A DNA stretch of 64,000 nt. Origin: Leptolyngbya sp. SIOISBB. Lineage in GTDB: Bacteria; Cyanobacteriota; Cyanobacteriia; Phormidesmidales; Phormidesmidaceae. The notes below the pieces were generated by a model that saw nothing but the letters and a program-made list of their open reading frames with translations, was not told the DNA's origin and made no database searches. Positions 62,920 to 64,000 of the stretch are shown here, piece after piece; within the stretch, counting starts at the first letter, position 1; the number at the start of each line of letters is the position of its first letter. Location: positions 744,001 through 808,000 of the forward strand of contig JAAHII010000001.1 of assembly GCA_010671905.1 (NCBI GenBank). Direction: 5' to 3'. The translations under genes and the position numbers were made by a program.

Positions 62920-63432
62920 ATGGTGACAACCTCAACTAAGCCCACAGCCCGGTTTTATCCGACTCGTAACGACTTGTCCGCGTCTGTTCGAGAGCAAGTC
63001 GTTACGCTCTTAAATCAGAGCCTGGCCGCGACCCTTGACCTCAAAACTCAGACCAAGCAAGCCCACTGGAATGTCAAGGGCAAAGACTTTTATCAACTCC
63101 ATGAGCTGTTTGATGAAATGGCTGGAGAGCTTGAAGAATACGTTGATATGGTGGCCGAGCGCGTCACTGCGCTTGGCGGCACAGCTTTGGGGACTGCGCG
63201 GATGGCGGCTGATCAATCTGTGCTGTCGGAGTACCCAATTGATGCGATCAGTGGCGAGGATCACATTACCGCTTTGGCCGATCGCTATGGAGTCTATGCT
63301 GAGCATGTCCGGGCAGCGATCGACACCACTGACGAATTAGGGGATGCGGATACAGCCGATTTGTATACAGAAGTCTCACGCACGATTGATAAGCGCTTGT
63401 GGTTCTTAGAGGCCCATCTCATTAGTGGGTAA
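62920..63432 (+). CDS. dps: Dps family DNA-binding ferritin-like protein
   Basis: A 170-aa Dps protein that forms a 12-mer shell, oxidises and stores iron and protects DNA in starvation and oxidative stress. The ferroxidase ligands are visible: QAHWNVKG (His), HELFDEMAGELEEYVDMVAER (Asp and Glu) and the His/Asp-like positions around them. The N-terminus has a short Lys/Arg tail (TKPTARFYPTRND) that may contact DNA. The ATG at 62920 has AGGAG eight bases upstream. An upstream GTG at 62857 would add 21 residues (see the duplicated segment). Confidence 0.94.
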   Translation: MVTTSTKPTARFYPTRNDLSASVREQVVTLLNQSLAATLDLKTQTKQAHWNVKGKDFYQLHELFDEMAGELEEYVDMVAERVTALGGTALGTARMAADQSVLSEYPIDAISGEDHITALADRYGVYAEHVRAAIDTTDELGDADTADLYTEVSRTIDKRLWFLEAHLISG

Positions 63433-63508
63433 CTGCTTTGAGCCTTGTGCCTTGGGGCCGTAGCTTTGTGCCGGTAGTTGCTGGGTACTGCTTTATCTTC
63501 AGAGTGGA

Positions 63509-63531
63509 CTAGAGCAGCAATGCTGCTCTAG
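63509..63531. repeat. Short near-perfect palindrome
   Basis: CTAGAGCAGCA is followed, after one base, by its reverse complement TGCTGCTCTAG. It stands just before the dps terminator and may add a second hairpin to it. Confidence 0.6.
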
Positions 63532-63534
63532 TAA

Positions 63535-63566
63535 AAAGCGGCTCCAACAAAAATTGGAGCCGCTTT
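63535..63566. terminator. Bidirectional terminator between dps and the last gene
   Basis: AAAGCGGCTCCAA (63535-63547) pairs perfectly with TTGGAGCCGCTTT (63554-63566). On minus the stem is followed by TTTTTAC, making a good terminator for the 63694-63900 gene; on plus it can close the dps transcript. Confidence 0.8.
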
Positions 63567-63693
63567 CACAATAAATATATAGATGCAAATTAGCTTGGAA
63601 GTGTAACCGGGGAAACGAGAATTAGAAGGACAGATTATTAGGAATACAAGAAGCCAAGACCACAAAGATAGTGCAGACTTCAAGCAGAGAACC

Positions 63694-63900
63694 TTACTGA
63701 CCCATGCAATTGCTCGGAACTAAGCGTACTAAACCAGAGTCGAGGGACTCCATTAAAAGCTCTAGAACTTCAGCATCTCCTTCTGGAAGATAGCCCAACC
63801 GAGTTAATTCATTGTTGATAGCTTGTTCTAGATCAGGTGTTAATTGATGAATTGATAACACTCTGCTGACGAGTACGCGGATACTACTTTGAGGCTTCAT
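63694..63900 (-). CDS. Small conserved cyanobacterial protein
   Basis: A 68-aa protein: MKPQSSIRVLVSRVLSIHQL, then TPDLEQAINNELTRLGYLPEGDAEVLELLMESLDSGLV. I recall close relatives, often in several copies per cyanobacterial genome, all of unknown function. It is acidic and helical, with no signal peptide. Its terminator is the bidirectional hairpin at 63535-63566. About 100 bases of AT-rich sequence remain before the window ends. Confidence 0.7.
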   Translation of the reverse strand: MKPQSSIRVLVSRVLSIHQLTPDLEQAINNELTRLGYLPEGDAEVLELLMESLDSGLVRLVPSNCMGQ

Positions 63901-64000
63901 AGTTCAAGCAACATTATAGAAATTTAATCAATCATCGGTGAAGTGCAACACCTTTGCTGTGATCACACATTTTTTTTAAGGTGATCATAGTGAGTTCGAT

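Overview
The window is a cyanobacterial chromosome segment. It carries ndhD of the photosynthetic NDH-1 complex, chlB of light-independent protochlorophyllide reductase, a gifB gene for a glutamine synthetase inactivating factor behind a glutamine riboswitch, several cyanobacterial families of unknown function (DUF1830, DUF2808, DUF2839), and HIP1 octamers (GCGATCGC) through most of the sequence. The dispersed palindromic repeats and overall style suggest a filamentous Leptolyngbya-like lineage, but that is a guess. I see no tRNA, rRNA or CRISPR array.

Layout. 0-3.3 kb: end of a chemosensory cluster (receiver tail of a probable CheA hybrid, CheB, a receiver-histidine kinase). 3.9-5.5 kb: ndhD (minus). 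6.4-12.7 kb: a dipeptide/oligopeptide-type ABC importer, with a double ATPase on minus diverging from a lipoprotein and two permeases on plus. 13.2-14.1 kb: two cupins. 14.1-17.1 kb: an AT-rich islet with an OLD-type ATPase-TOPRIM nuclease gene broken by two compensating frameshifts, a PIN-domain gene with an in-frame stop, and two small overlapping partner genes. 17.7-21 kb: SLH protein and EAL phosphodiesterase. 21.6-23.1 kb: a decayed IS1-like transposase, an aldehyde dehydrogenase remnant and two kinds of MITE. 23.3-29.4 kb: DUF2062, DUF2808, ffh and a large GAF-like protein. 29.6-30.8 kb: an IS110-family element. 31-33.3 kb: gifB, an RNA 2',3'-cyclic phosphodiesterase-like protein, YciI and smpB. 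33.6-38.9 kb: glycosyltransferase, YihY-like membrane protein and a family-10-like glycosyl hydrolase. 39-45.2 kb: MITEs, dapB, an rRNA methyltransferase, a sulfatase-superfamily hydrolase and lgt. 45.3-54.5 kb: membrane and secreted proteins, riboflavin synthase, bifunctional nuclease family, aldo-keto reductase, SH3 lipoprotein, TspO, nitrilase and NhaC. 55.6-64 kb: chlB, DUF924, DUF1830, a DinG-like protein with degenerate motifs, DUF2839, LapA, rplI, dps and small proteins.

Three things stand out. First, the gifB leader stacks an NtcA-type box over the -10 element and a glutamine riboswitch just downstream. Second, a ~125-bp MITE with TA target duplications occurs five times in one orientation, plus a decayed partial copy; removing one copy exactly restores the reading frame of the transposase it interrupts. 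Third, four reading frames (OLD nuclease, smpB, glycosyl hydrolase, a secreted protein) have single-base length changes that can be placed in mononucleotide runs. These are either real decay or consensus errors and should be resolved before any of these genes is called dead. Several genes have start codons chosen here from Shine-Dalgarno spacing, signal peptides or family alignment rather than from the longest open frame.
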